NCBI GenBank assembly: GCA_012032575.1
Contig: JAAUSP010000088.1
Span: forward strand, 1 to 18,146
Source of the DNA: Anaerolineales bacterium
GTDB taxonomy: Bacteria; Chloroflexota; Anaerolineae; 4572-78; J111
DNA: 18,146 bases
Reading direction: 5' to 3'
Part shown: positions 1 through 7,396 of the stretch, one piece after another
Numbering within the stretch: the stretch's first letter is position 1
Layout of the letters: each line of letters starts with the position of its first letter
Program-made: the position numbers and the translations under genes
The notes under the pieces: generated by a model
The model's database searches: none
What the model was told of the DNA's origin: nothing
What the model saw: only the letters and a program-made list of their open reading frames with translations

Positions 1-1
1 A

Positions 2-420
2 ATGGGCCTCTTTCCCTCGCTGCGTTCCTACATGATCCAGTATGAAGAAGATACCGGCATTAGCTGCCGCTTGCGGATTCAGGGCAACCCTATCCGCTTC
101 AACCCACCGGCGCGGATTGCCCTCTTCCGTATTTTGCAGGAAGCGTTGTATAATGTCCGCAAGCACGCCCAGGCCCGCAAGGTCGAGATCATTTTTACGT
201 TTCAGGATGGGCGGGTCAAGGTAATGGTGCAGGATGACGGCATCGGGTTTGACCAGGAAAAAGCGCTGGCCGAAAAGCAGCATCTGGGCCTGATTAGTAT
301 GCGCGAACGGGCTGAAAACATCGGCGGAACTTTTACCATTGAGTCGTGGCCGGTCGGGGCAGTCGCCTGGCCTGGGAGTTCTCTCAGCAAAAGATCGAAC
401 GGGTAGAGTCAAATGACTAA
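2..420 (+). CDS. Sensor histidine kinase, C-terminal part (5' truncated by window, one frameshift)
   Basis: This is the end of a NarX/DesK-type (HisKA_3) sensor kinase that would phosphorylate the response regulator that follows. The visible part holds the HATPase_c domain: an N-box (RILQEALYNVRKHAQA), a G1 box (VQDDGIGFD) and a G2-like GLISMRERAENIGG. The ATG at 2 is probably internal, because the residues after it match the region that usually follows the dimerisation helices. The frame in use runs to a stop at 406 with an atypical tail (SWPVGAVAW). Restoring one base near 350-354 (ggccggtcgg, probably a lost C or G) gives the family-typical PGRGSRLAWEFSQQKIE and moves the stop to 418-420, so that it overlaps the regulator start by 8 nt (ATGACTAA). 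That overlap is the usual arrangement and supports the correction. Sensor and membrane domains lie outside the window. Confidence 0.85.
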
Positions 421-1054
421 AATTAGAGTGTTGATCGTAGATGATCATCCGGTGGTGCGCCGGGGCTTGACCAGCATCCTGGCTAATATGAACGATATTA
501 AAGTGGTGGGCGAGGCCGAAAGCAGCGCCCAGGCCCTTGACCGAACCAAAGAGCTGCGACCCGATGTGGTCATTCTCGATATCCGCATGCCCGGCTCCAG
601 CGGGCTGCAAATTATCCAGGCCCTCAAACAAATCCACGCCGAGGTCAAAATTGTCATGCTGACCAGCTACGACACCGACGAGCATCTCTTCGGAGCCTTG
701 AGTTCCGGGGCGCATGGCTTTTTGCTCAAAAGTATCGCCCACGAAGAGCTGGCCGAAGCTATTCGCCGGGTTTTCCGGGGCGAGCGCCAGCTTAGCCCGC
801 GCCTGGTCGGGCGGGTGCTGGGCGAGTTTGAATCGTATGCCAAAGAGGTCAGCCGCCACAAAGCCGGCCTGACCGAAACCCAAACCGAAATTTTACGGCT
901 CATTGCCGACGGCTCAACCAACCGCGAAATTGCCGCCCGGCTGCACTGGAGCGAAATCACGGTCAAACGCAAAATCTCCGAAATTCTGACCCAACTCAAC
1001 GTGACCACCCGCACCCAGGCCGTCAGCGAAGCGATGAAAAAAGGGCTGATTTGA
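413..1054 (+). CDS. NarL/FixJ-family response regulator (REC + LuxR-type HTH)
   Basis: A 213-residue DNA-binding response regulator of normal length. The receiver domain (about 1-120) has the acidic pair D10/D11, phospho-acceptor D56 (VVILDIRMP), T84 and K106 (GFLLKS). The C-terminal LuxR/GerE helix-turn-helix (about 148-212) begins GLTETQTEILRLIADG and carries the recognition region STNREIAARLHWSEITVKRK. The start is fixed by the overlap with the corrected kinase stop, which indicates translational coupling and a cognate pair. The kinase is cytoplasmic or membrane-bound and passes phosphate to D56; the phosphorylated regulator then binds promoters. Its targets cannot be read from the sequence. 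A 380-bp spacer with its own promoter candidate separates it from the metabolic genes, so it may or may not control them. Confidence 0.95.
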   Translation: MTKIRVLIVDDHPVVRRGLTSILANMNDIKVVGEAESSAQALDRTKELRPDVVILDIRMPGSSGLQIIQALKQIHAEVKIVMLTSYDTDEHLFGALSSGAHGFLLKSIAHEELAEAIRRVFRGERQLSPRLVGRVLGEFESYAKEVSRHKAGLTETQTEILRLIADGSTNREIAARLHWSEITVKRKISEILTQLNVTTRTQAVSEAMKKGLI

Positions 1055-1080
1055 CCGCTAACCCTCTCAGGTTTTCTGGA

Positions 1081-1133
1081 GGATTGGAAGACTGGAAGAT
1101 TACCAAGCCTCCAATCTTCCGACCTTCCAACTC
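1081..1133. repeat. Imperfect inverted repeat of a GGAAGACT/GGAAGATT-type 8-mer
   Basis: The left arm 1081-1101 and right arm 1113-1133 match at 16 of 21 positions around an 11-nt loop. Each arm contains two copies of an 8-bp unit related to ttggaaga (tcttccaa on the other arm). The same octamer family (ccttccaa) recurs as a tandem array inside the E2 gene at 10842-10925. It lies just after the response-regulator stop, so a 3'-end or terminator role is possible, but there is no clear T-run. Confidence 0.6.
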
Positions 1134-1189
1134 TTGGCCAGAGTGGTTTTTCTTAGCAGTTGAGTCCTTGCCCATTGAGCAAGAACTTT

Positions 1190-1251
1190 GCCACGAATTG
1201 CACGAACCTACGGCACAAAATTTTTTAGTGAAAATTCGTGTAATTCGTGGC
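1190..1251. repeat. 17-bp inverted repeat (gccacgaattgcacgaa type)
   Basis: Arms 1190-1206 and 1235-1251 are reverse complements with a single mismatch, separated by a 28-nt AT-rich loop. Within each arm the motif cacgaatt/cacgaa is itself repeated. From memory, very similar attcgtg-type palindromes are dispersed in intergenic DNA of several environmental phyla. It may be a REP-like element; no coding function is seen. Confidence 0.65.
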
Positions 1252-1331
1252 GAAAAATCCTGTTTGGCCGTAGGTGGCTTGTCCAGTTTAGATTGATACC
1301 ACCCGGTATCAGGACAAGATACTACTTCCCC

Positions 1332-1361
1332 TTGAATGTACCAAATTGAATATGGTACAAT
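1332..1361 (+). promoter_or_regulatory. Candidate sigma70-type promoter upstream of the oxidoreductase
   Basis: TTGAAT at 1332-1337 and TACAAT at 1356-1361 are separated by 18 nt. They lie about 75 nt before the ATG at 1435, which has an AGGA ribosome site at 1424-1427. The match to TTGACA/TATAAT is four or five of six at each hexamer. There is no experimental support in the sequence. Confidence 0.45.
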
Positions 1362-1434
1362 CCGGCCCTGAGTTGCCTGAAAAACTTCAGGTGACATTCC
1401 CTGTTTCAAACAAATCCATTTTCAGGAAAAGATA

Positions 1435-2371
1435 ATGAAATTTGGCCTCTGTTTGCCCAACTTTCCCTTTGGGGTGAAACCCTCCAGAGAAACAATTGTC
1501 GGTATTGCCCAGGCCGCCGAACGGTTGAATTACGATTCGGCCTGGGTCAGTGACCATGTGCTGGTGCCCAAAGACAAACCGCGCTACGGGCATATTTACG
1601 AGGTGCTGACCACCATGGCCTACCTGGCCGGGATGACCGAGCGCCTCATCCTGGGTACCTCCGTTTTGGTGCTGCCCCAACGGGATGCGATTCTGGCGGC
1701 CAAGCAGATTGCCACCCTGGACGATTTGTCGGGCGGGCGGGTGATTATTGCCGTCGGCGTCGGCTGGATCGAGGGGGAGTACAACAATCTTGGTGCCGAC
1801 TTCCACCGACGGGGCAAACACCTGAACGAGGCCATGCAGGTTATGAAAAGCCTGTGGCAGGATGATGACCCCCAATTTTCCGGCGAGTTTTATAACTTCA
1901 AAGATGTCCTGTTCAGCCCCAAGCCGGGCCCGGGCCGGCGGCCCGCCGATTTGGGTCGGCGGGGCCAGCGAGGCCGCCATTCGCCGTATGGCTGTGCTAG
2001 GCGATGGCTGGAACGCCGACGATGCTTCGCTGGAGCAACTTAAGGATGTGATCGGACAGTTACGCCAATTAACGGCTGAAAATGGCCGCACGGTTGAAAT
2101 CTCGCTGCGGCGCACGGTGGATTTGCGTCCGGCTGCTGCTGCTGCGGGTTTGCTGGCCATGCCTACTTCGGGCGGCGGGGTGGATCAGGCCGGGCGCTGG
2201 CCGGGTGCTTCCGCCGGGGCTTTGAGCGGCAGCCTGGCCGAAGTGAAGGATTTTATCCGGCAAGCCGGCGCACTCGGCGTGTCTCATTTTATTTTCCAGT
2301 TTGAACACAACACCCAGGAAGAACACCTGGCCCAGATGGAACTGTTCGCTAATTCAAGGGAGAAATTTTAA
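1435..2371 (+). CDS. Luciferase-like (LLM class) flavin/F420-dependent oxidoreductase, one frameshift
   Basis: A TIM-barrel oxidoreductase of the bacterial luciferase-like superfamily, resembling the F420-dependent group. The first frame (1435 to about 1925) has the typical start MKFGLCLPNF, SAWVSDHVLVP, and LDDLSGGRVIIAVGVGWIEGE. The rest of the barrel, starting at PPIWVGGASEAAIRRMAVLGDGWN, is in the next frame and ends at 2371. The change of frame lies in the GC-rich stretch 1918-1946; removing one base restores the usual five-residue spacing between the KP and PPIW motifs, giving a protein of about 311 residues, normal for the family. Start: ATG 1435 with AGGA seven nt upstream. The stop overlaps the next start (TAATG), implying coupled translation. 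Substrate, and whether the cofactor is FMN or F420, cannot be decided from sequence. Confidence 0.85.
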
Positions 2372-2700
2372 TGGCAACCCGTCCCCATTTCATTGTTCGC
2401 ATGCGGCTCGACCCCGCTCACGAAGAAGAATTTAATACCTGGTACAACAACGATTATCTGGCCACGTTAAGGCCAATTGCCCCGCTCTTCACCGACTGCT
2501 ACCGCCAGGTCAGCGGCGAAGGCGAGGATAAAGTCTATCTGACCATTTATGAAATCAAGGATGACGCTTCGATTGACGAGGCGCTGGCCGTGTTTGATCG
2601 GGAAGACCGCCAGGATTACCGGCGGTTGTGGAAAGAATGGGAAAAGAAAGCCGTCAAGGATATTGATGCCCGCGTGTTTCGCAGTCACTATTCCTGGTGA
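2371..2700 (+). CDS. Small conserved protein, probable dimeric alpha/beta-barrel (EthD-like) fold
   Basis: A 109-residue soluble protein without a signal peptide or membrane segment. The opening beta-strand followed by a helix (HFIVRMRLDPAHEEEFNTWY) and the later VYLTIYEIKDD strand resemble small ferredoxin-like dimeric alpha/beta-barrel proteins such as the EthD and antibiotic-biosynthesis-monooxygenase groups. No catalytic residue can be assigned. Its ATG overlaps the stop of the luciferase-like oxidoreductase by one nucleotide, and an AAGGGAG ribosome site lies inside that gene, so the two are made together. It could be an accessory or isomerase-type partner for the oxidoreductase product; this is inference from context only. 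Confidence 0.75.
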   Translation: MATRPHFIVRMRLDPAHEEEFNTWYNNDYLATLRPIAPLFTDCYRQVSGEGEDKVYLTIYEIKDDASIDEALAVFDREDRQDYRRLWKEWEKKAVKDIDARVFRSHYSW

Positions 2701-2752
2701 CAAAGCTAGTGGGACACTGGTTAAAGATAACTCCAAAAAAGTGTTAGGGCTT

Positions 2753-2791
2753 GTGGTACGTGATGCATTTATGTTACGCACCACGCACCAC
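2753..2791. repeat. Imperfect hairpin of a GCACCAC-type 7-mer
   Basis: Arm 2753-2768 (gtggtacgtgatgcat) pairs with 2776-2791 (acgcaccacgcaccac) at 13 of 16 positions. All three mismatches are A opposite C, as if G-to-A or C-to-T changes had accumulated in one arm. The right arm is a tandem 7-mer. It is related to the acgtgat repeat at 13750-13801. Confidence 0.5.
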
Positions 2792-2838
2792 GCAATTAAA
2801 GGGTTATTGTCCCTGCATCATTGGTTGATTGGAGAGTC

Positions 2839-3996
2839 ATGAAAGCACTCGCTAAAAGCGCCGCGGCTATGCCCGGTTCGGGTATCCGTGAGATTGTGCA
2901 TATGGCCCTGACCATGCCGGATGTGATCAGGCTGGAGGTGGGGGAGCCAAATTTTCCCACCCCGGCCCACATTGTCGAGGCGGCGCACGAAGCGGCCAAC
3001 GGCGGGTTTACCAAGTATGGCCCCAGCGGCGGCCTGCACTCGCTGCGCGAACTGCTGGCGGAGCGAGTTACACGGGTCAACGGCTACCCGGTCCAAATGG
3101 CACAGGTCAATGTGTCGGTGGGCGGGGTGCAGGGGATTCTGGCCGCTTTCTCGGCGGTGCTCGATCCGGGGGATGAGGTGCTTCTGCCCGACCCGGCCTG
3201 GCCAAATTATGAGATGGCCGTTCTGCTGCGCGAAGCCGTGCCGGTGCATTACCCCCTCTACATCGAACAGGGCTTTGTGCCGCGGGCCGAAGATATCGAA
3301 CCTCTGATTACCGGGCGGACCAAACTGATTATTCTCAACAGCCCCAGCAACCCGACCGGGGCGGTTTTTCCGCGTGAGACTATCGAAGGGCTGGTTGCCC
3401 TGGCTCAACGGCACGATTTGTACCTGTTGAGCGACGAAGTTTACGATGAACTGGTCTTTGAAGGAGAACACGTCAGCCCGGCGCTTTACGACCCGGAGCG
3501 GACTATCGGCATTTATGCCTTCTCCAAAACCTATGCCATGACCGGCTGGCGGGTCGGCTACGTGGTCGCTAACGAAACCATCTCAAAAATAATCACCAAA
3601 ATTCAGGAGCCGATGATTTCGTGTGTGGCCTCGCCGGTGCAGAAGGCGGCGGAAGCGGCGCTGACCGGCCCGCAGGATTGTATCCGCCAAATGCGCGACT
3701 CGTACCGCGAGCGGCGGGATGCGGTGGTTGACCTGCTTAAAGAAGACGGTTATTATGTTTATACCCCCCACGGCGCGTTCTATATTATGGTAGATGTGCG
3801 TGACGCCGGGGTGGACTCGCGCCAGTTTGCCCTCAATTTGTTGGAAACAAGCCGGGTAGCGGTCGCGCCGGGCACGGCCTTCGGCCACCTGGGCGACCAT
3901 TTTGTGCGCATTTCACTGGCGACAGAGAAGGGCTTGCTCTTGGAAGGCGTCCACCGGCTGTGCGAATTTGTGAAGCATGAGGCGATGAGACGGTGA
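2839..3996 (+). CDS. PLP-dependent class I/II aminotransferase (fold type I)
   Basis: A 385-residue aminotransferase that would interconvert an amino acid and its 2-oxo acid using pyridoxal phosphate and a co-substrate such as 2-oxoglutarate. Numbered from the ATG at 2839: N171 in NSPSNPTGAVF, D199 and Y202 in SDEVYDELVF, the Schiff-base lysine K230 in AFSKTYAMTGWRVGY, and the carboxylate-binding arginine R357 in FVRISLA. A TTG at 2821 is in frame, but the ATG at 2839 follows a GGAGAG and begins the typical MKALAKSAAAMPGSGIREI. Eight nucleotides separate its stop from the SDR start, so it leads the SDR-transporter operon. The motifs resemble aspartate/aromatic/alanine-type enzymes, so substrate specificity is open. 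The neighbouring polar amino-acid importer and oxoacid dehydrogenase fit a first step of amino-acid breakdown. Confidence 0.93.
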   Translation: MKALAKSAAAMPGSGIREIVHMALTMPDVIRLEVGEPNFPTPAHIVEAAHEAANGGFTKYGPSGGLHSLRELLAERVTRVNGYPVQMAQVNVSVGGVQGILAAFSAVLDPGDEVLLPDPAWPNYEMAVLLREAVPVHYPLYIEQGFVPRAEDIEPLITGRTKLIILNSPSNPTGAVFPRETIEGLVALAQRHDLYLLSDEVYDELVFEGEHVSPALYDPERTIGIYAFSKTYAMTGWRVGYVVANETISKIITKIQEPMISCVASPVQKAAEAALTGPQDCIRQMRDSYRERRDAVVDLLKEDGYYVYTPHGAFYIMVDVRDAGVDSRQFALNLLETSRVAVAPGTAFGHLGDHFVRISLATEKGLLLEGVHRLCEFVKHEAMRR

Positions 3997-4004
3997 GGGA
4001 GTGA

Positions 4005-4763
4005 ATGCCAATGCGTTTGCAGGATAAAGTTGCTATCGTTACCGGGGCGGGGTCCGGCAATGGCCGGGGGATTGCCCTGCGGCTGGCCGAAGAAGGGGCC
4101 GCGGTGGTGGTGGCCGATGTGAACGAGTCGGGCGCGCACGAAACAGCGGCGCTGATCGAGGCGGCGGGCGGACAGGCGTTGGTTGTGCGGGCCGACGTCA
4201 GCCGGCGGGAACAGATTGAAGCGATGGTGCAGGCCACGCTGGAGCGTTTTGGACAGGTTGATATTCTGGTCAACAACGCCGGGGTTGAGTCCATGCGTCC
4301 GTTTCTGGAACTGCCCGAAGCCGAGTGGGATCGGGTAATGGGAGTCAATTTAAAAGGGCCGTTTTTGTGTACCCAGGCGGTCGCCAGAGAGATGGCTGAG
4401 GCCGGGCGCGGCGGCAAAATTGTCAATATTGCCTCGATTTGCTCGGCCATCGCTCTGGTCGGCGAAGCTCACTACATCGCCTCCAAAGGCGGGCTGCTGA
4501 TGCTAACCAAGGCGATGGCGCTTGATCTGGCTCCGTATAATATTAATGTCAACGCGGTGGGGCCGGGCGTGATCGAAACGGCGATGACAGCCAATTCGTT
4601 GAGCAGCCCGGCACGGGTGGAGATGTTCTTTAATCATATTCCGCTCAAACGCATCGGCCAGCCCCGCGATATAGCCAACGCCGTGCTTTTTCTGGCCTCG
4701 GACGAGGCCGACTACGTAACCGGGACAATTCTCTATGTGGATGGGGGTTGGTTAGCCCAATAA
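4005..4763 (+). CDS. Short-chain dehydrogenase/reductase (SDR, classical, probably NAD-dependent)
   Basis: A 252-residue Rossmann-fold dehydrogenase of normal classical SDR length. Seen from the ATG at 4005: cofactor motif [10 protein letters not shown] at 13-22, D38 at the end of beta-2 (predicting NAD over NADP), NNAG, catalytic S144, and Y157-x3-K161 in HYIASK. The glycine motif is slightly unusual, with N in place of the common I (GSGNGRG). An ATG at 4011 (MRLQDKV) has better spacing (9 nt) to the GGGAG at 3997-4001 and may be the true start. The stop TAA overlaps the start of the transporter ATPase (TAATG). It resembles the second SDR at 7397-8149 (both have VDILVNNAG, then PFLE, then a GVNLK motif), suggesting duplicated enzymes for related hydroxy/keto substrates. 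Confidence 0.93.
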   Translation: MPMRLQDKVAIVTGAGSGNGRGIALRLAEEGAAVVVADVNESGAHETAALIEAAGGQALVVRADVSRREQIEAMVQATLERFGQVDILVNNAGVESMRPFLELPEAEWDRVMGVNLKGPFLCTQAVAREMAEAGRGGKIVNIASICSAIALVGEAHYIASKGGLLMLTKAMALDLAPYNINVNAVGPGVIETAMTANSLSSPARVEMFFNHIPLKRIGQPRDIANAVLFLASDEADYVTGTILYVDGGWLAQ

Positions 4764-5534
4764 TGGACGACAAAGAAATTCTGCGGGTCGAAAACCTCAA
4801 TAAATATTTTGGCGACCATCACGTGCTGAAAGATGTCAACGTGCGGGTGCGTCAGGGTGAACACGTGGTTATTTTTGGGCCAAGCGGTTCCGGCAAGAGT
4901 ACCTTGCTGCGCTGCATGAATTTGCTGGAAGAGCCGCAGTCGGGTTCGCTCTATTTTCTGGGCAAAGATTACGGCCCCAAAGCGCCCAAAAAAGCCTGGC
5001 CCTGGCAAAGCAATGATGGTCTGGCCGACCCGCGCTACCTGCGGACCCATATCGGCATGGTCTTTCAGCAGTTCAACCTCTTTCCTCACCTGAGTGTGCT
5101 GGATAATGTCACCCTGGCCCTGCGGCGCAACAAAAAAATCGCCCGGCCCGAAGCCAACGAGAAAGCCATGAAGCAGCTTAAGTCGGTGGGGCTGGAACAC
5201 AAAGCCCAGGCTTACCCTTCCCAATTATCGGGCGGCCAGCAGCAGCGGGTGGCGATTGCGCGGGCACTGGTGATGGAGCCGCGTTTAATGCTCTTTGACG
5301 AGCCGACGTCGGCCCTGGACCCCGAACTGGTGGGCGAAGTGCTGGCGGTGATGAAAGATTTGGCCCTGGGGGGCATGACCATGGTCGTGGTGACGCACGA
5401 AATGGGCTTTGCCGCGAGGTCGGCGATCACCTGGTTTTATGGACGATGGCAACATTGTCGAAGAAGGCGGGCCGGAAGTGCTGGTCAACCCCACCAACGA
5501 CCGCACCAAAATGTTTATCAAGGCGATCCTATGA
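4763..5534 (+). CDS. Polar amino-acid-type ABC transporter ATP-binding protein, two frameshifts near the 3' end
   Basis: The ATPase of a GlnQ/HisP-type importer. From the ATG at 4763: Walker [10 protein letters not shown] (39-47), Q-loop [11 protein letters not shown], signature LSGGQ (155-159), Walker B LMLFDEPT with D179/E180, and H-loop H212 in VVTHEMGFA. After residue about 218 the frame is lost. Adding one base at 5413-5416 (gc.gag) restores EVGDHLVF, and one in the T-run 5435-5438 restores [16 protein letters not shown], ending at TGA 5532-5534. That gives 257 residues, normal for the family, and makes the stop overlap the permease start as ATGA. Without these corrections the frame reads straight into the permease, a false ATPase-permease fusion. 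An extra hydrophilic stretch (about residues 68-92) separates Walker A from the Q-loop. Confidence 0.9.
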
Positions 5535-6196
5535 AAAGGGAATTCGAATTTCGCTGGGATTTTGTCTTTGATCGCTGGGAACTGCTGGTCAAAGGGCTGG
5601 GCATGACTTTGTATGTTTCACTGCTGGGCATGATCCTGGCCCTGGTCCTGGGACTGCTCATCGCCAATATGCGGATGTCGAAATTTGCGCCGCTGCGCTG
5701 GGTGGCGCAAGCCTACATTAATATTTTCCGGGCTATTCCTTTGTTTGTGTTCATTATCTGGATGTACTATGGCCTGCCGATTGTGTTGGGCATAGATTTT
5801 GGCCCGATTACCGCCGGCGTGATCTGCCTGGCCTTGCAGTATGCCGGCTGGCTGGCCGAGATTTATCGCTCCGGCATTGGGGCCATTGGCAAAGGCCAGC
5901 GCGAAGCCGCCCTGTCACTGGGCCTGACCCGCTTTCAAACCTTCTCAGATGTGGTTTTTCCGCAGGCGTTCCGGATTATGCTGCCGCCAATGGGGAATAA
6001 TTTTGTAGGGATGCTCAAGGATTCATCGCTGGTGGGTATTATCGGCGTTTTTGAACTGGTGCGGCAGGCGCAACTGGCTGTCTCGCAAACATTTCGACCC
6101 TTTGAATTTTACACGGCCATTGCCATTATCTACATCATTTTGACCCAGGTGCTTTCACAGGGGGTAAGTATCCTGGAGCGCCGCCAACAAGTGTAA
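5531..6196 (+). CDS. Polar amino-acid-type ABC transporter permease (HisM/GlnP family)
   Basis: A 221-residue inner-membrane permease starting at ATG 5531, which overlaps the corrected ATPase stop by four nucleotides. Hydrophobic helices are visible at about 20-45, 60-85, 88-110 and near the C-terminus ([15 protein letters not shown]). The EAA coupling loop that contacts the ATPase is clear: [16 protein letters not shown] followed by [27 protein letters not shown] is the usual first transmembrane segment. It should act as a homodimer with two ATPase subunits, fed by the binding protein encoded next. A continuous reading frame joins it to the ATPase only because two bases are missing upstream, so it should be annotated separately. 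Confidence 0.92.
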   Translation: MKREFEFRWDFVFDRWELLVKGLGMTLYVSLLGMILALVLGLLIANMRMSKFAPLRWVAQAYINIFRAIPLFVFIIWMYYGLPIVLGIDFGPITAGVICLALQYAGWLAEIYRSGIGAIGKGQREAALSLGLTRFQTFSDVVFPQAFRIMLPPMGNNFVGMLKDSSLVGIIGVFELVRQAQLAVSQTFRPFEFYTAIAIIYIILTQVLSQGVSILERRQQV

Positions 6197-6209
6197 GATT
6201 GTCAGATGT

Positions 6210-6260
6210 CAGTAGTCAGTTGTCAGATTGTCTTTTCTGACTACCGGCTGCTGACTACTG
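6210..6260. repeat. Inverted repeat of a CAGTAGT/CAGTTGT 7-mer
   Basis: A perfect 10-bp arm pair cagtagtcag (6210-6219) and ctgactactg (6251-6260) lies 14 nt after the permease stop. The left arm continues as a tandem 7-mer (cagtagt cagttgt cag) and the intervening DNA holds a partial third arm (ctgac at 6237-6241). It sits between permease and binding protein, a place where importers often need uneven expression, so an mRNA-stabilising or attenuating hairpin is possible. Confidence 0.6.
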
Positions 6261-6306
6261 ATTACTGATTATTTTGTTGATTATTAATTTAAGGAGGAAC
6301 AGGATC

Positions 6307-7235
6307 ATGCAGCAAAAACAAAAAATATGAGTCGCCGTCAATTTTTGAATTCGGCGGTGGTGGCTACAGCGGCCGGGGCTGCCGCTGCTGTCGCCATTGC
6401 CCCCGAAGCCCAGGCCAAAATCGCGGCACCGTCGCTGCCCGAAGTGCTGACCCCATCCTATCGGCCCCGCCGCCAGGATGCGCCGGTGTCATTGTTGGAT
6501 GATATTCAGTCGCGGGGGACGCTGCGGGTGGGCATGACTCTGCAATTTGAGCCGCAAATGTACCGCGATGAAAGCGGCGAACCGGCCGGCTATGATGTCG
6601 AGTTGATGAAACTGATGGCCGCCGACATCGGCACCGGGGTTGAACTGGATATTCAGGATCAGGAATTTGACGGCCTCATTCCGGCGCTGCTGGCGGGCAA
6701 GGTGGACATTATCTCGGTGGGTTTGGTCGGTCGCCCCGGTGGCCGCCTGGAAACCATGTGGTTCTCCACCCCTTACGTGCCTTACCAGCAGGTGGTCATC
6801 GTTCCGGCGGACAGCACCGTGGCCGATGTAGCCGAATTGAACGCCTCCGGCAAGAAAATTACCGCCCTGACCGGCTCCACCGCCGCCGGACTGGCCGCCC
6901 GCATCTTCCCCGAAGCCGAACTGGTCGAACTGCAACAGCAGCCGGCGCTGCTCGAAGTCGCTTCGGGCCGGGCCGACGGTGGCATTGTCGAAGCCTACCT
7001 GGCCGTCCCGTTTGTCGAAGAAAATCCCACCGCCAAGATTCTCAATCCCGAAAAACCCTTCTCGCTCGAATTCGGCGCTTATGCCGTGCCGCGCGGCGAT
7101 GTTGACTGGCTCACCTGGGTCAACGGCTGGCTGCGCTATCGCAAAGGCCAGGGCGTTCTGCAAGCCCTGTACGACCAGATCATCGGGTCGTCGCTGGGTG
7201 AAACCCCGGTTTACAAGGAAATTCCGGCCTACTAA
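6307..7235 (+). CDS. ABC transporter substrate-binding protein, family 3, Tat-type signal peptide
   Basis: The periplasmic or lipid-exposed receptor for the importer upstream. The ATG at 6307 has an excellent AAGGAGG at 6291-6297 but meets a stop after seven codons; a second ATG at 6327 in another frame opens the full protein. Adding one A to the run 6320-6325 joins them (MQQKQKN then MSRRQFLN), so one lost base is likely and the protein is about 309 residues. SRRQFLN followed by a long Ala-rich hydrophobic stretch ending APEAQA is a twin-arginine signal, implying export in folded form. The mature part has the SBP_bac_3 pattern: GTLRVGMTLQFEPQMY, AGYDVELMKLMA, FDGLIPALLAGKVDIISVGL, FSTPYVPYQQVVIV and GSTAAGLAA. 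The ligand is not readable; polar amino acids or similar small molecules are typical. Confidence 0.9.
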
Positions 7236-7262
7236 GTTTTGTTCAAATAGAAGTTTTGCTTC

Positions 7263-7293
7263 AGGAGTCCAGACTTTAGTCTGGACTCCTTTT
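7263..7293 (+). terminator. Intrinsic terminator after the transporter operon
   Basis: A perfect 13-bp stem, aggagtccagact (7263-7275) and agtctggactcct (7278-7290), with a two-base loop centre is followed by TTT (7291-7293, the run being TTTT counting the last stem base). It lies 28 nt after the binding-protein stop. The stem is GC-rich enough to end transcription; the T-run is short, so termination may be partial. Confidence 0.75.
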
Positions 7294-7322
7294 GTGAAAA
7301 AGTAACTCAATTTGCGATTTTG

Positions 7323-7381
7323 GATTTACGATTTACGATTGGAACGACAAATCGTAAATCGTAAATCTGAAATCGTAAATC
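7323..7381. repeat. Perfect 18-bp inverted repeat of the 7-mer ATTTACG
   Basis: Left arm 7323-7340 holds tandem atttacg units; right arm 7350-7367 is its exact reverse complement, with a nine-base loop (7341-7349). A further copy (gaaatcgtaaatc) follows to 7381. It ends only a few bases before the AAAGGA ribosome site of the TTG-started SDR, so in the transcript it would form a stable hairpin beside the translation start. Confidence 0.75.
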
Positions 7382-7396
7382 AAAAAGGATGTTTCT

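Larger units (their letters stand above)
1055..1434. other. 380-bp intergenic spacer with two hairpin repeats and a promoter candidate
   Basis: No credible gene is visible. Short open frames here (1051-1296 plus, 1023-1409 minus) are built largely from inverted-repeat DNA and have no recognisable motif. The spacer holds an imperfect hairpin at 1081-1133, a near-perfect 17-bp hairpin at 1190-1251, and a promoter-like pair of hexamers at 1332-1361 in front of the oxidoreductase gene. Confidence 0.7.

Noticed and set aside
1387..2160. Minus-strand open frame of 257 codons opposite the oxidoreductase
   Set aside because: The plus strand carries recognisable luciferase-like motifs on both sides of the frame change; the reverse product has no motif or ribosome site.
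5417..5530. Novel linker domain joining ABC ATPase to permease
   Set aside because: The same bases encode the conserved ATPase C-terminus after two one-base corrections, so the linker is out-of-frame sequence.
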